A DNA stretch of 64,000 nucleotides from Myoxocephalus aenaeus (GCA_038501785.1 JBAMJR010000260.1:1884324-1948323), one strand, 5' to 3'; shown: positions 11,466 through 23,038, counted from the first letter of the stretch. The notes: generated from the sequence alone by a model not told the origin. Made by a program: numbers and translations.

Positions 11466-12926
11466 CACTTTGGGGTCTGGGGGTCAATTTCTTGATTTCT
11501 CGATTTTACATACCTTTTAAATTCTCCTTTTTAAAGTCACTAGCATATGATACATACTCATGTGTTGTATATCAAAAATTACAGAACAATCTCAGCCATC
11601 TATATAATGAGGCACCATTGTCCCAAAGGCACAAGTGTAAAGAGAAAATATGACTAAAGCTGAAAAATGGAATCTTGATTTTGGAAATGTTTCATATTTG
11701 TTGTGAAAACATAACTTTACTCAGGTGGGATAGCGGTTTTGGTGATGGAAATTGGTTTACCAAAGGTCTTAGGTTCACAAAAGCAGTGGAATATATGAAT
11801 AAAATGGTAGACACATGTAATGTAATGTCTAAAACCAAATGTATTATTATATGGTGGGGATGATGAGCTGTGGCTGGCTTTGCGGCCTGCTAGGTGATGT
11901 GTTGGCAGGCAGACGGACAGGGAGACTGCTGCAGCGATGCTGCATGTTGTCCTCTGGACCCTCACAGCTCTGAATCCACTCTGTAAAATACATTAATACA
12001 GTCATTATGAGTTCACTGAAAGAAAGTTAACGGTGATAGGGACAACAGTTGATTACCACCGTTCATAGCTGTAGTCAGCTATCTCCGTTAGCTCTCGCCG
12101 TGTTAGCAGCACCTAACGTGACATAAACACTACAGTAGTAACGATTAACGGAGATCCAGCGCTACTAGGCTTACTAAGTTCACTGTAAGAAAGTTAACGG
12201 TGATAGGGACAACAGTTGATTATGCACCGTTCAGTCATAGACACGGAAGATAACAGCCAACACGGCATTGTGTAGTGACGTGCTAAAGCTACGAAGCTAT
12301 CGTCAACAAACACGTTATTTACGGTCTTACAAACACATAATGGAGGTCCAACACTACTGGTCGTAATATGTTCACTGTAAGAAAGTTAACGGTGATAGAG
12401 ACAACAGTTGATTATGCACCGTTCAGTCATAGACACGGAAGATAACAGCCAACACGGCACTATGTAGTGACGTGCTAACGCTAAGCTATCGTCAACACAC
12501 AAACGTTATTTACGGTCTTACAAACACATAATGGAGGTCCAACACTACTGGTCGTACTATGTTTACTGTAATAGGGACAACAATTGAATACTCACCGTTC
12601 AGTCTCACAGAAACGCTGTAGCCAGCTATCTGGCCCGTTGGCTCCGGCTAGCTCCTTGTTAGTGAATCCTTCAGCTCTGAAGCTGTGCAGTCAGTCCCCT
12701 CCAATATAGCTCTGCTCAGGACTCTTTGCTTGGCATCTTCTGACTCGCAGTGAAGCTTTGCACGCCTCATACATGTCCATGTTTAGATGCTCAGACGCGG
12801 AAGTGGAAACCATATCCACCAGATTTGAAACCATATCTCTGTGACGTATTATTGTGACGATATAATTTTATTAAAAAATTGAAACACTTGGTTTAACGCT
12901 TCGAAGCAGGCCCCGCCCCCAAAGGG
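11466..12926 (-). mobile_element. piggyBac-like element, copy 2 (inverted)
   Basis: Ends are CACTTTGGGGTCTGGGGG (11466) and, inverted, CCCTTTGGGGGCGGGGC (ending 12926), flanked by CTAA (11462-11465 and 12927-12930). Removing it with one CTAA restores the gypsy gag frame. Its left arm (about 11575-11615) matches the reverse complement of the right arm of copy 1 (about 10758-10795: CAGAACAATCTCAGC), so both belong to one family in opposite orientation. No transposase domain was found. Confidence 0.83.
12009..12580. repeat. Tandem repeat inside piggyBac-like copy 2
   Basis: About 3.3 copies of a 170-192 bp unit. Starts marked by TTCACTGTAAGAAAGTTAAC lie near 12010, 12178 and 12370, with a partial start near 12560. 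Units share GACAACAGTTGATTATGCAC and the TTACGGTCTTACAAACACAT block. Confidence 0.85.
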
Positions 12927-13091
12927 CTAAGACAGAACCAAAGGAGTGTGGCGGATTACTCGGTGGAGTTCCGGATTGTGGCAGTGGAGTCCGGATGGGG
13001 TGACAAGGCGTTACGAGGTGTTTTCCCACACAGCTAGTCGGAACAACTTAAGGACAAACTTGCTGTTCGTGACGAGTCTGACTCACTGGAC

Positions 13092-15861
13092 GTGGTGATT
13101 AAACTGGCTATCACACTCGATGATCGTATTCGGGAGAGACGCCAGGAGAGGAACTTCGAGCCCTGCACTCTGCAATTCCAGACTCAGAACTCAAATCCCG
13201 ACACAGGTCTTAAACAGCTGTCTTTGCCTTTATTCGCTTTGATTGACTCTGGTGCCGAGCATAGTTTTTTGGACTCTGACGTGGTTTCTCAGGCAGGCAT
13301 CAGAACTGTACCTCTAGATCCTCCAGTCAGGCTTTGTGCTTTAGACGGCAAATCCCTGGCTCTTGTCACTCACCGCACTGAGCCCCTGTCCCTTATTTTG
13401 TCTGGTAACCACCGGGAGTTAATTCAGTTTTTTGTTTTTTCCGCCCCTAAGACTCCCCTAGTTCTCGGACATCTGTGGCTGAAGCAACATAACCCTCACA
13501 TTGACTGGACCACAAGTAAGATCAGTGAATAGAGTAGTTTCTGTCATTCATCCTGCCTGCAGTCCGCGTTGCCTCCAATAGGGGTCAGTGTCGCTCTCCC
13601 GGAGTCTGCCCCTCCTGATCTGTCTATTGTGCCTGCGGAGTATCATGACCTCGGTGAGGTATTCAGCAAGAGTAAGGCGCTCTCTTTGCCACCCCATCGT
13701 CTTTACAATTGTGCTATCGAGCTGCTACTGGGTTCCACCTTGCCCACTAGTCGCTTGTATAACGACCTGAGAGAGAGACAATGGAGACATATATTAATGA
13801 CTCACTGGCTGCTGGTATTATCAGACCATCCTCCTCACCTCTAGGGGCAGGTTTTTTCTTTGTCAGTAAAAAGGATAAGACTCTCCACCCATGTATTGAC
13901 TTTCGGGGCTTGAACAACATCACTGTTAAGAATAAGTACCCTCTGCCGCTAATCAGTTCTGCCTTCGAACCTCTACAGGGAGCCACCATCTTCAGCAAAC
14001 TGGACCTAAGGAACGCTTACCATCTGGTACGAATTTGTGATGGAGACGAGTGGAAGATGGCCTTCAATACACCACTAGGCCACTTCGAGTACCTGGTAAT
14101 GCCTTTCGGACTGACCAACGCACCTGCAGTGTTCCAAGCGTTGGTGAACTATGTTTTGAGGGATTTTTTTTAACCGTTTTGTCTTTGTTTACCTTGATGA
14201 CATTTTGATTTATTCCTGTGATCTCTCAGAACATCAACATCATGTCCGTCAAGTACTCCAGAGACTAGTGGAGAACAAATTGTTTGTAAAAGCCGAGAAG
14301 TGCGAGTTTCATGTCGGCTCCGTGGGATTTCTCGGCTACATCATCGAGAGTGGGCAGGTGAGGACGGACCCGGAGAAGATCAAAGCGGTGGCAGAGTGGC
14401 CCGAACTCTCCTCCAGGAAGCTGTTGCAACGGTTCCTCGGTTTCGCCAACTTTTATCGCTGTTTTATCCGGGACTACAGCAGAATTGCTGCGCCTTTGAC
14501 CAGACTCACCTCTTCTGCTGTTCCTTTCCGGTGGTCTCCTGAGGCGGATCGAGCTTTCGCATTATTGAAGGACCGCTTCACCTCCGCACCCATTCTGGTG
14601 CAACCTGACTCTTCTCTGCAGTTTGTGGTTGAGGTTGACGCCTCAGACATTGGGGTGGGGGCAGTTCTCTCTCAACACTCAGGGCCTGGTCAGAAGTTGC
14701 ATCCATGTGCTTTCTTTTCTTGACGCCTGTCTCCAGCAGAGAGCAATTATGATGTGGGTAACCGGGAACTACTGGCGGTGAAGTTGGCTCTAGAGGAGTG
14801 GAGACATTGGCTGGAGGCAGCAGAGACCCATTTCATTGTGTGGACGGACCACAAGAATCTTGCCTACATCCAGTCGGCCAAACGGCTGAATTCCCGTCAG
14901 GCCCGGTGGGCATTATTCTTTGGCCATTTCAACTTTACCTAACCCGCTCTCAGGTCCTTCAGTGGGGACATGCCTCTCGGTTCGCTTGCCATCCAGGGAT
15001 TAGTCGGACGTTGTCTCTCCTCAGACAACTTTTCTGGTGGCCTACCATTGATAAGGACACTAAGGGATATGTCCTTGCCTGCCCGGTTTGTGCCCGCGGT
15101 AAGACCTCTCACCGACCTCCTATTGGGTTGCTCCGCCCCTTACCAACGCCTGGTCGTCCTTGGTCTCACATCGGCGTGGACTTCGTCACTGGTCTTCCCC
15201 TTTCGGATGGCATGACCACAATACTCACTATTGTGGACCGGTTCTCCAATGCCGCCCATTTCATTGGGCTTCCTAAGCTTCCTTCTGCCTGTGAGACTGC
15301 GGTCCTCCTGATGAATCATGTTTTCCGCCTTCATGGCATTCCATTAGACATCGTCTCAGACCGTGGCCCAGGTTTGGAAGTCATTCTGCCACGCTCTGGG
15401 AGCTACAGTCAGCCTGTCGTCTGGTTTTCACCCACAGACTAATAGACAGACTGAGAGGGCAAATCAGGATCTGGAGTCCGCCCTTCGTTGTGTTGCCGCT
15501 TCAAATCCAACGTCTTGGAATACTCACCTAAATTGGATAGAGTATGCACACAACTCTCTCTCTCATCCTCTGCCACTGGTGTTTCTCCGTTCGAGGGATC
15601 GTTGGGCTATCAACCCCCACTGTTCCGAGCACAGGAGGAGGAGTTGGCAGTTCCATCTGTGCAACATCATCTTCGACGCTGTCACAAGATTTGGAAGGAC
15701 ACCAAGGCAGCGCTGTTAAGAACAGCTGAGAGAAACAAGAGGATTGCGGATCGTCACCGAACCCTGGCTCCCAACTACTCACCAGGTCAGAGTGTTTGGT
15801 TATCTTCTAAAGACATTCCATTGAAAACTGATTCCAGGAAATTAACACCACGTTTCATCTA
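13092..15861 (+). pseudogene. gypsy pol (protease, RT, RNase H, integrase), frameshifted
   Basis: Domains in order. Protease: LFALIDSGAEHSFLDSD (about 13230-13280) with the catalytic DSG, and VLGHLWLKQHNP downstream. Reverse transcriptase: fingers/palm from about 13781 (PSSSPLGAGFFFVSKKD), then MPFGLTNAP near 14098; the frame breaks at a T run (14163-14171), after which the YLDD motif is read in another frame. RNase H: EVDASDIGVGAVLSQ (about 14630) and WTDHKNL (about 14845). Integrase: zinc-finger-like part HPG...CPVC (about 14990-15095), first Asp in GVDFVTGLP, second in DIVSDRGP, and Glu in the NRQTERANQDLE stretch. Stops and shifts near 13530, 13760, 14165, 14722, 14940 and 15380-15440 break the gene. 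Confidence 0.92.
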
Positions 15862-16520
15862 GGGAGATGGGAAAAAGTTCCACAAAGTCAACTATCACTG
15901 CAGCCCTCCACCAGTCGGGGCTTTATGGCAGAGCGGCCCGACGGAAGCCTCTCCTCACTGCAAGACATATGAAAGCCCGCATAGAGTTTGCCAAAAAACA
16001 CATGAAGGACTCCCAGACTATGAGAAATAAGATTCTCTGGTCTGATGAGACCAAGATTGAACTTTTTGGCGTTAATTCTAAGCGGTATGTGTGGAGAAAA
16101 CCAGGCACTGCTCATCACTTGCCCAATACAATCCCAACAGTGAAACATGGTGGTGGCAGCATCATGCTATGGGGGTGTTTTTCAGCTGCAGGGACAGGAC
16201 GACTGGTTGCAATTAAAGGAAAGATGAATGCGGCCAAGTACAGAGATATCCTGGAAGAAAACCTCTTCCAGAGTGCTCTGGTCAATGACCCTAAGCACAC
16301 AGCTAAAATAACAAAGGAGTGGCTTTGGAACAACTCTGACCATTCTTGACTGGCCCAGCCAGAGCCCTGACCTAAACCCAATTGAGCATGGAGAGACCTG
16401 AAAATGGCTGTGCACCAACGTTCACCATCCAACCTGACTGAACTGGAGAGGATCTGCAAGGAAGAATGGCAGAGGATCTCCAAATCAGGTGTGAAAAACT
16501 TGCATCATTCCCAACAAGAC
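15862..16520 (+). pseudogene. Tc1 transposase remnant (catalytic part)
   Basis: The frame from 15867 to 16349 gives the central and catalytic part of a Tc1 transposase: HQSGLYGRAARRKPLL, then WSDETKIELFG with the first catalytic Asp, then GGGSIMLWGCFSAAGTG, then NDPKHTAK with the second. Around 20 residues usual before NDPKHTAK are missing. The frame ends after NNSDHS, and the third acidic residue lies downstream in another frame (LNPIEH, about 16375-16392) next to a further small deletion. The N-terminal paired-like DNA-binding part is absent, lost at the junction with the gypsy element. Confidence 0.9.
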
Positions 16521-17176
16521 TCCTGGCTATACTAGCTCAAAAGGGTGCTTCTACTCAATACTGAGCAAAGGGTCTGAATACTTATGACCATGTGATATTT
16601 CAGTTTTTCTTTTTTAATAGATTTGCAAAAAATTCTACATTTCTGTTTTTTTGTCAAGATGGGGTGCTGAGTGTACATTAATGAGAAATAAAATGAACTT
16701 TTTTGATTTTAGCAAATGGCTGCAATGAAACAAAGAGTGACACATTTAAAGGGGTCTGAATACTTTCCGTACCCACTGTATATCAGCTGCTGCAGTATTT
16801 TTCTTAGATTCTTCAAGACTTTGTGATCTTGGAATTTCCACGTAACAATAACCCAGAATGCCAGCGGAGAGTCAAGCCTCAACCCAAACAAACTTCTTGT
16901 AACTGTGTTTTCCGACAGAACCTGAAGGCAATACAATTCTCTCTAATAATGAAGGAACTTCCAGTTTACATCGCATAAAACAAAGAAAATCTGTGCTCCT
17001 GCTCTCTCGTGGAAGAAGGAGAGTTTAATTCTTTTCCACGGCGTTGGGGGGGACGTCTGTTGTCTCCGTGGAAACAATCAGCCATTTTGGATTCTCACAG
17101 AGAAGCTGATGGCACAAATGTGGCTGCCATCAATCAAAGTGTGGTTCCCCGTGGTGACGGCGGCGTCTGATCTAAG

Positions 17177-17178
<2 letters not shown>

Positions 17179-17244
<66 letters not shown>
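17179..17244. repeat. (CA)n microsatellite
   Basis: About 33 uninterrupted CA units. Confidence 0.97.
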
Positions 17245-17246
<2 letters not shown>

Positions 17247-17975
17247 TTCCATCTTGTTATTTTCTACTACTATGGAAAATTATACTTTTTACTCCACGAC
17301 ATTCATTTCATAACATTCATTATTAGTTACTTTGCAGATTTATATAATAATAGTAAAAAATTATAATACATTATTAAATGTAAAAAGGCGCAATAACTTG
17401 TGTATAAAATAATCTTTTGCTGCATGTTAATGTGTTCGGTTGTTTCCATAAATATATATCTATAAGAGGAAGCGACAAAAATACCACAAAAAAACTAAAA
17501 TATAACGAACACAAAGCTATAACAAGAGTAACTGGGGTTCCCTGGTGGGGGAGCTAATGCTCCAGCCCTTGTTTTTAAGCAAGCAAGCACTGATAAACCA
17601 GTTCAGGTTTTTTCCATATGGCTTTCGCAGCTTTAAATTAACTCGCTGTAATTTTGTAGCTGTTCCAGGAAATCAAGTCGTATGTAATCCACGTAATCAT
17701 GACCCAGGAAGTGGAAAGTCAGCAAAAAATCCACACAGAGAAAATAGGATGGAAACATAAAACAGTTTTTGACAGCTGTTCGTTCCCCTTTACTTTTATT
17801 AAACCTAAATATTAAAGTATTTTACTGTGAAAAGATTGTATTCTTGTACTTGAACTTTCGTAGGTATGAGGGAAGTTGACCCACTTCGATACGTTCCCAG
17901 CTGCAAATAGATTGCTCCGTGTCTGCAGAACAACTACTGACCCAAAATTACATGAAACGTGTTGTGCACATTCAT
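17245..17975. other. Unique DNA, no gene recognised
   Basis: AT-rich sequence without recognisable coding or transposon ends. Confidence 0.4.
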
Positions 17976-18450
17976 GCTCCCCAGAGGATGAACCATAATC
18001 ATGTTGCTATTAAAACTCTCCTCTGGCGACACCAACCAGGGGGAAGTTTCAATCACAATCTGAGTAACATCGACAGCAATAGTGGGGCAAACTACCATAA
18101 AATGTGTATGCAGCGATTAAGCTCCCCAGAGGATGAACCACAATCATAATCTTGACCCTTTTAAACTCTCCTCTGGAAACACCAATCAGGGGCAACGTTT
18201 CAATCACAATCTGAGTAACATCGACAGCAATAGTGGGACAAACTACGATAAAATGTATATGCAGCGATTAAGCTCCCCAGAGGATGAACCCCATCATTTT
18301 GCTGACCCTTTTAAACTCTCCTCTGGCGACACCAATCGGGGCAAAGTTTCCATCTCGATCCAAGCAACATCGACAGCAATATTGGGGCATACTACCATAA
18401 AATGTATTTGCAGCTATTAAGCTCCCCAGAGGATGCACTCCAATCATGCA
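17976..18450. repeat. ~150-bp tandem repeat
   Basis: Three full copies and a partial fourth of a 145-151 bp unit that begins GCTCCCCAGAGGATGAACC at 17976, 18121, 18272 and 18421. Units share CTCCTCTGG, AACATCGACAGCAATA and ATAAAATGT. The copies differ by point changes and small indels, so the array is not recent. Confidence 0.92.
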
Positions 18451-20059
18451 CCTTCCTCTGGTGGCACCCTCAGGACAAACTCTAAAAATAGCTATCTGTC
18501 TATCTAGCTTGTATTTAGGTAGCGTGTCGTGTCTCTCTGCAGGGTTTTGGCTTTGAAAAGTTGTTTTTTTAAATATAATTCTTCAGGCTGATTTCTGCAT
18601 AAAGAATGAGGAGAAGATTTTGAGCTGAATTAAGGAACACGGAGCCGGAGAGAGCAGCTGAGTCTGCAGGAGGCTGATTAACATTTAATACAGCTGAGAG
18701 ACAGATAGACGGAGATGCTGCCGTCTGTCAGCGATGCTGAAGGAACTCGTATCTGCGCTGCTGTAAATGAAGAGAAACAATATCACAACACTCAGACGTC
18801 TGATTACGATTTCCAGTCTCCTGTCTTCTCAAATAAAGATTTAATTCAAAGCCCCTGGAAGTATTTCTCCATAATTAAATGGTCATTTCTAGCTGTGCAA
18901 CGGGCCATAAAACTCACGGTTCGGATCAGAGCACAGGAACAAAGGCAGCAAATATAACTTTAAGATCTCTGATCACACTTTATTTACTCTAATAACCAAT
19001 CATGAATTATCAATATTAACAGATACAGATCTTAGTTGTTTGATTACAGCAGCTGTAAAACAATCAAAAATACTAAATGTTATACATATAATTCAAATGA
19101 TGAGCAAGTAAAATATTGTATCTTTATGGATTAAAAAAAATCTTGTCATTAGTAGCTTTATTTATGTATTATTAAAACTACAGCAAACTGCTCATATTTC
19201 ATCTCTAATATATATTTATGTTGTGATCTGGATCTATTCTAGTTTATCACCAACGCTACATTTTAGATTACATGTGAACGCATGACGAGAACGTAAAAAT
19301 TTACCTTCAGCCAGTTCATATGTTCACTGAGCAGAGCCTGAACGCATCATGAGGTTAACTGCCTGTCCACCGTCATTCTACACTTAAAGTCCAGTTTACT
19401 CATCACAGCCAAAACTGTTGCATCATCTTCTGTGGGTTTCTAAAGTTTGAAAAAAAAACACTGACGATGTCAACATGGATCTAATTAAAGACACCATCGT
19501 GTTGCATTCATGGAAATTGTAATTTGGCGGCTTGATCATGGATAAAAGTCACGATTCCTCTTCTTTTTTTCCGTTTCATCTTGTGAGTTTTTCAACGAAG
19601 CAAAAACCTAACTTTGTAATGCAATGAATGCCAATTAATGCCACTGTGTCCGATTACAAATTCTCGCTGTTACTCGGCCACCAATCACAGCTCGACGTCT
19701 CTCATGACCTCCCGGGAGCTAGGGATTGACTTCCAGAAACAAGAATGTTAACAAGTAACGGCGTCCGAAGCGATGTGTTTGATACCGTCTTGTGTTTCGG
19801 GAAAGCTGGAAAAAATTATAAATGTTTCACCTTTGCCATAAACAACACAATTCTTCTTTTGGTTCGGGAAACAAAATGTTCATTTTCATCCCCGCCGCCC
19901 TTCATCTGTTTGTTTGTGGACTCCTGTTTTGAAGCCTTGAGTTCGTCGCCATCTTGTTCTTTTGCAACCAGAGAACAGGAAGTGACTATATTCGGCCTGT
20001 GGAGGAGTGACATGGAGATCGGGGTACCACTTACTTGTGGGCGAGAGAAAGAGAGAAGC
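18451..20059. other. No gene recognised
   Basis: Mixed sequence with only short frames. The 109-codon frame at 19745-20074 has no recognisable motif and runs into the solo LTR. Confidence 0.4.
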
Positions 20060-20371
20060 TGTTACGGTGTGTGATGGAGCACCCAAACGCGGACCAGAGA
20101 GTGGAGGGAGGAATGTGTTTATTATCAGGGTAACAGGTATGGAGGAGCAGTCAGGGGCGTGACGGGGGAATCCGGGCAGGGGACGGCAGGCAGACTGGTG
20201 AACCGGGAGGACGGGTGACTGTGAACAAAAAGAACCGGGGTAGATATACTGCAGGGTGATTAGTGGATTGAAGGCAGCTTGGTTGCTTGAGCAGGTGAGG
20301 TGAGTTCGTAATCAGGAGGCCACGCCCTTACCACACACAGTGCAGGCAGGAGGCACGGCCTGGCCGTGACA
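20060..20371 (-). mobile_element. Solo LTR of an LTR retrotransposon
   Basis: On the minus strand it starts TGTCACGGCCAGGCCGTGCC and ends CACACACCGTAACA, with TG...CA termini and a length of 312 bp. Perfect 5-bp duplications GAAGC flank it (20055-20059 and 20372-20376), as left by an LTR retrotransposon that has since recombined to one LTR. Its ends differ from the gypsy LTR at 7469-7962, so it is another family. Confidence 0.88.
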
Positions 20372-21230
20372 GAAGCTGTGAAAAAAAAAGTCTCAAGATG
20401 TTGATCACGCATCAGCCTGCAGTCGGCACCGTGGGCATAATACTCTCTGTTACTCATGAGGCAATGAGTCATTTGTGAGTCACTTATTTTGCCCTGCGTT
20501 TTGCCTCTCAGGATGCCCTCGCTTGCCACCCTCAGCTCGCCCGATCTGTCGTGACAACCAGTCATTTACATCTTTGAGTTGCTGCAGACAAACCCACACC
20601 CTCGCCTGTCAGTGTTTTCCTTTCTGCAGCCACAACACGAATTAAATCGAAACAAAAACAATTACAGAACCACAGCGCTGCGAGAATCTATAAATTAAAT
20701 AAATATTCCACTCATCAATACACACAGCACAGTAGAGCAGATCACTGCTGTACCAAGATGCTGCAGCACGACACAGCGGGATCTGTAAAATAAAATAAAC
20801 AATCGTCCTGCAAAAGGTCACCCAAAAATATCTCTCTCTTTCATTAAAGGGAGATTACTGGAGATATTTCTTGTTTCTTAAGTCAATTACGACACGCCTA
20901 CGTAATAATACACCGCCCCACACACACACACGCACACACACACACAGTCCTATTAACTGCGGACTGAATCACAGAGGAAGCTCCGGTCCCCCCCTGAAGC
21001 AAGCAAGCAATGTGAAACACTTGATACTGAGTGAAGAAATGAGCCAAAACATTAAAAAAAGAGAGAGATAATTTATGTAGAAATATGCAGATGCTCGTTG
21101 GCCTGTGGCAGATCTCAGAGGGCTTCACTTTGGCTCCCTGTAATCAAGTGATGCAGCAGCATCACACGATATGCTGCCCGTCATCGTTTGTTTCATCACA
21201 AGTGAAGCCCGCGTTTCCCATCAGCCCCCC
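20372..21230. other. No gene recognised; short (CA)n near 20918-20945
   Basis: Non-coding sequence with a short CA-rich stretch. Open frames overlapping the CA run are artefacts. Confidence 0.4.
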
Positions 21231-21257
21231 GATGATGATGATGATGATGATGATGAT
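21231..21257. repeat. (GAT)n microsatellite
   Basis: About nine GAT units. Confidence 0.9.
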
Positions 21258-21604
21258 CATGATGAGATAAAACAGCAGATTCTGTTTTCCTCCATAACGA
21301 TTCAGAATTCTGTCTTTATACTTTGTGTTACTGTTGTGTTATTGTTGTGTGAGGAAACACAACCTGCGACGCCTCCGACTCATGCACAGTGAGCGTGTGC
21401 ATGAAGGTGCATCCTACGGGGAGGCGGGGTGTGTGTGTGTGTGTGGGGGGGGGGGGGTGCTTGGGTGCGTGTGTGTGTTTGGGATTCAGACTGCCGGCCC
21501 GCTGCAGACCTGAGCAGCATGTTTAAAGCCAGCAGGCAGCTCCAAGCGCCTTGCTGTCCCATTTCTATACCGCACACATCGCAGGGCTGAGAGCCGAGCA
21601 CGTA

Positions 21605-21776
21605 CAGGTACACACAGTACTACACACAGTGCTGCACACAGTGTTACACACAGTGCTACACACAGCACTGCACACAGTGCTACACACAGTGCTCCACATA
21701 GTGCTGCACACAGTGTTACACACAGCACTACACACAGCGCTGCACACAGTGTTACACACAGTGCTACACACAGTAC
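21605..21776. repeat. 12-bp minisatellite ACACAGTGCTRC
   Basis: About fourteen 12-bp units alternating ACACAGTGCTAC, ACACAGTGCTGC and ACACAGTGTTAC. Because 12 is divisible by three, open frames run through it on both strands; they are not genes. Confidence 0.93.
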
Positions 21777-22219
21777 AGGAGGAGGAGGAGAGGAGGAGAG
21801 GTCCAACAAACAGGTCTTTCAGGAGACAACAGTTTGTTCCTCATGTGGTTTGTTGGTCTTGTCCCTTCAGTTATTTTAAACCAAAACGTTTTAAACATAA
21901 TTGTAAATTATAGTTTTGTAAAACACACGAAAAATTTGCCGTAACTTTCAATAAGCTATCAAACTGTTTTCAAGGTCTATTTTATTTTGTTTTAAATGTA
22001 ATTTACAAATGCCTGATTTAATAAGAGACTAATTTAAAATAGATTATGATCTATTAATTATTATTATCATTATTATTATTATTATTAATCATAATAATTA
22101 TATTTTTCATAAAAGCTATAATATTTTTTTAGAATGTGAAGAGACACATGTCATTCAGATAAAGCTGTATGACAATGAATAAATAAAATAAAACAGTAAA
22201 AACTTTCTCTCACATACTC

Positions 22220-22640
22220 ATTCAGCACCAGCCTTTTATCTACTTTCTCCTCATTCCTCCTCTCCTCATACCTCCTCTCCTCATTCCTCTCTCCTCATTC
22301 CTCCTCTCCTCATTCCTCCTCTACTCATACCTCCTCTCCTCCTTTCCTCGTACCTCCTCTCCTCATTCCTCGCTCCTCATTTCTCCTCTCCTCATTCCTC
22401 TCTCCTCATTCCTCCCTCCTCATTCCTCCTCTCCTCATTCTTCCTCTCCTCAATCCTTCTCTCCTCATACCTCATTTCCTCATTTCTCCTCATACCTCCT
22501 CTCCTCATTCCTCCTCTCCTCATACCTCCTTCTCGCCTCCTTTTTCTTTTCTTTTTTCTCCCTCCATCACACCCATCCCTCCTCTTTCGTCTCCTTCTCC
22601 TCCTTTTTCTTTTCTTTTTTCTCACTCCTATCACGCTCGT
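22220..22640. repeat. Polypyrimidine minisatellite (CTCCTCATTCCTC)n
   Basis: About 400 bp of degenerate CTCATTCCTCCTCTC and CTCATACCTCCTCTC units, then TCCTTTTTCTTTTCTTTTTTCTC repeated twice (about 22545 and 22605). Confidence 0.9.
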
Positions 22641-23035
22641 TCCTCCTCTTTTGTCTCCTGCTTCCTGCCTCCTGAAACATCAGCGCTCACAGCGGGCCGT
22701 CCAAGCCACCCGCAGATTCTACCCACAATTCACCTCTCCCTCGTAATGAGGATGGCGGGCGCTTGCGGTGCAGAGTTCAAACACCGAGCGCAGCAATTAA
22801 AAAGAAGTTTAGGAGTCAGTTTTGGTGGAGGAGGTGAAAAGTGGCGAATGTTTGATGCCGCAGTCAGCTGAGTGTTTGCCTCTGATGTCAGTCTCTCTTT
22901 TTTATATGATAATTATGACTTTTATTCTGTTTCTGCAGCGGCTGGTCAGATGTTCACTGGACTCTCGTTCTGTTGATCAAAATAAAACACATCAGCACTG
23001 AATCTGACGTGGAACCATTTACAGCTTTGGGCTCA

Positions 23036-23038
<3 letters not shown>
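22641..23038. other. No gene recognised
   Basis: Unique sequence between the pyrimidine repeat and the CA microsatellite. Confidence 0.4.

Larger units (their letters stand above)
7982..13091 (+). pseudogene. gypsy gag, split by two transposons
   Basis: gag starts at the ATG at 7982 (MDSADKEGLRKAV...) and is readable in three blocks: 7982-8133, 11101-11465 and 12931 to about 13091. Reading 8133 on to 11101, and 11465 on to 12931 (each time skipping the insertion and one copy of the target duplication), keeps one open frame. The middle block has ALDWAEALLGG and LGEVFDHPV, and the third has SVADYSVEFR, all typical of gypsy capsid regions. This frame continuity fixes the borders of both inserted elements to the base. 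No zinc knuckle was identified. Confidence 0.85.
7469..15861 (+). mobile_element. Ty3/gypsy LTR retrotransposon, 3' end lost
   Basis: A 5' LTR, then gag, protease, reverse transcriptase, RNase H and integrase in the gypsy order. It sits inside the Tc1 element. Sequence stops at the integrase C-terminal part, at about 15861, and passes directly into the middle of the Tc1 transposase. There is no 3' LTR. Without the two large insertions in gag (8134-11100 and 11466-12930) about 3.96 kb of gypsy sequence remains. Frameshifts in pol and the lost LTR make it inactive. Confidence 0.9.
2820..16778 (+). mobile_element. Tc1/mariner transposon, split by nested insertions
   Basis: The left end begins CAGTGG at 2820-2825, is interrupted, and resumes at 7233 as CAGTGGGTACGGAAAG. 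The right end is its inverted copy, CTTTCCGTACCCACTG, ending at 16778. Both ends are flanked by TA (2818-2819 and 16779-16780), the Tc1/mariner target. Long inner terminal sequences also match in inverse: about 7239-7460 against 16560-16770. Without the insertions about 1.15 kb of Tc1 remains, less than the usual ~1.6 kb, because the first half of the transposase region is missing at the junction with the gypsy element. The copy cannot be autonomous. Confidence 0.92.

Noticed and set aside
7469..15861. An endogenous retrovirus with an envelope gene
   Set aside because: Domain order and protein motifs are Ty3/gypsy, and no envelope frame follows integrase; the 3' end is lost.
17976..18450. Possible gene family from repeated ~75-codon frames
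   Set aside because: Frames shift between copies and no motif is shared; it is a decayed tandem repeat.
21605..21776. CRISPR-like regular repeats
   Set aside because: 12-bp contiguous units without spacers, in a vertebrate genome: a minisatellite.
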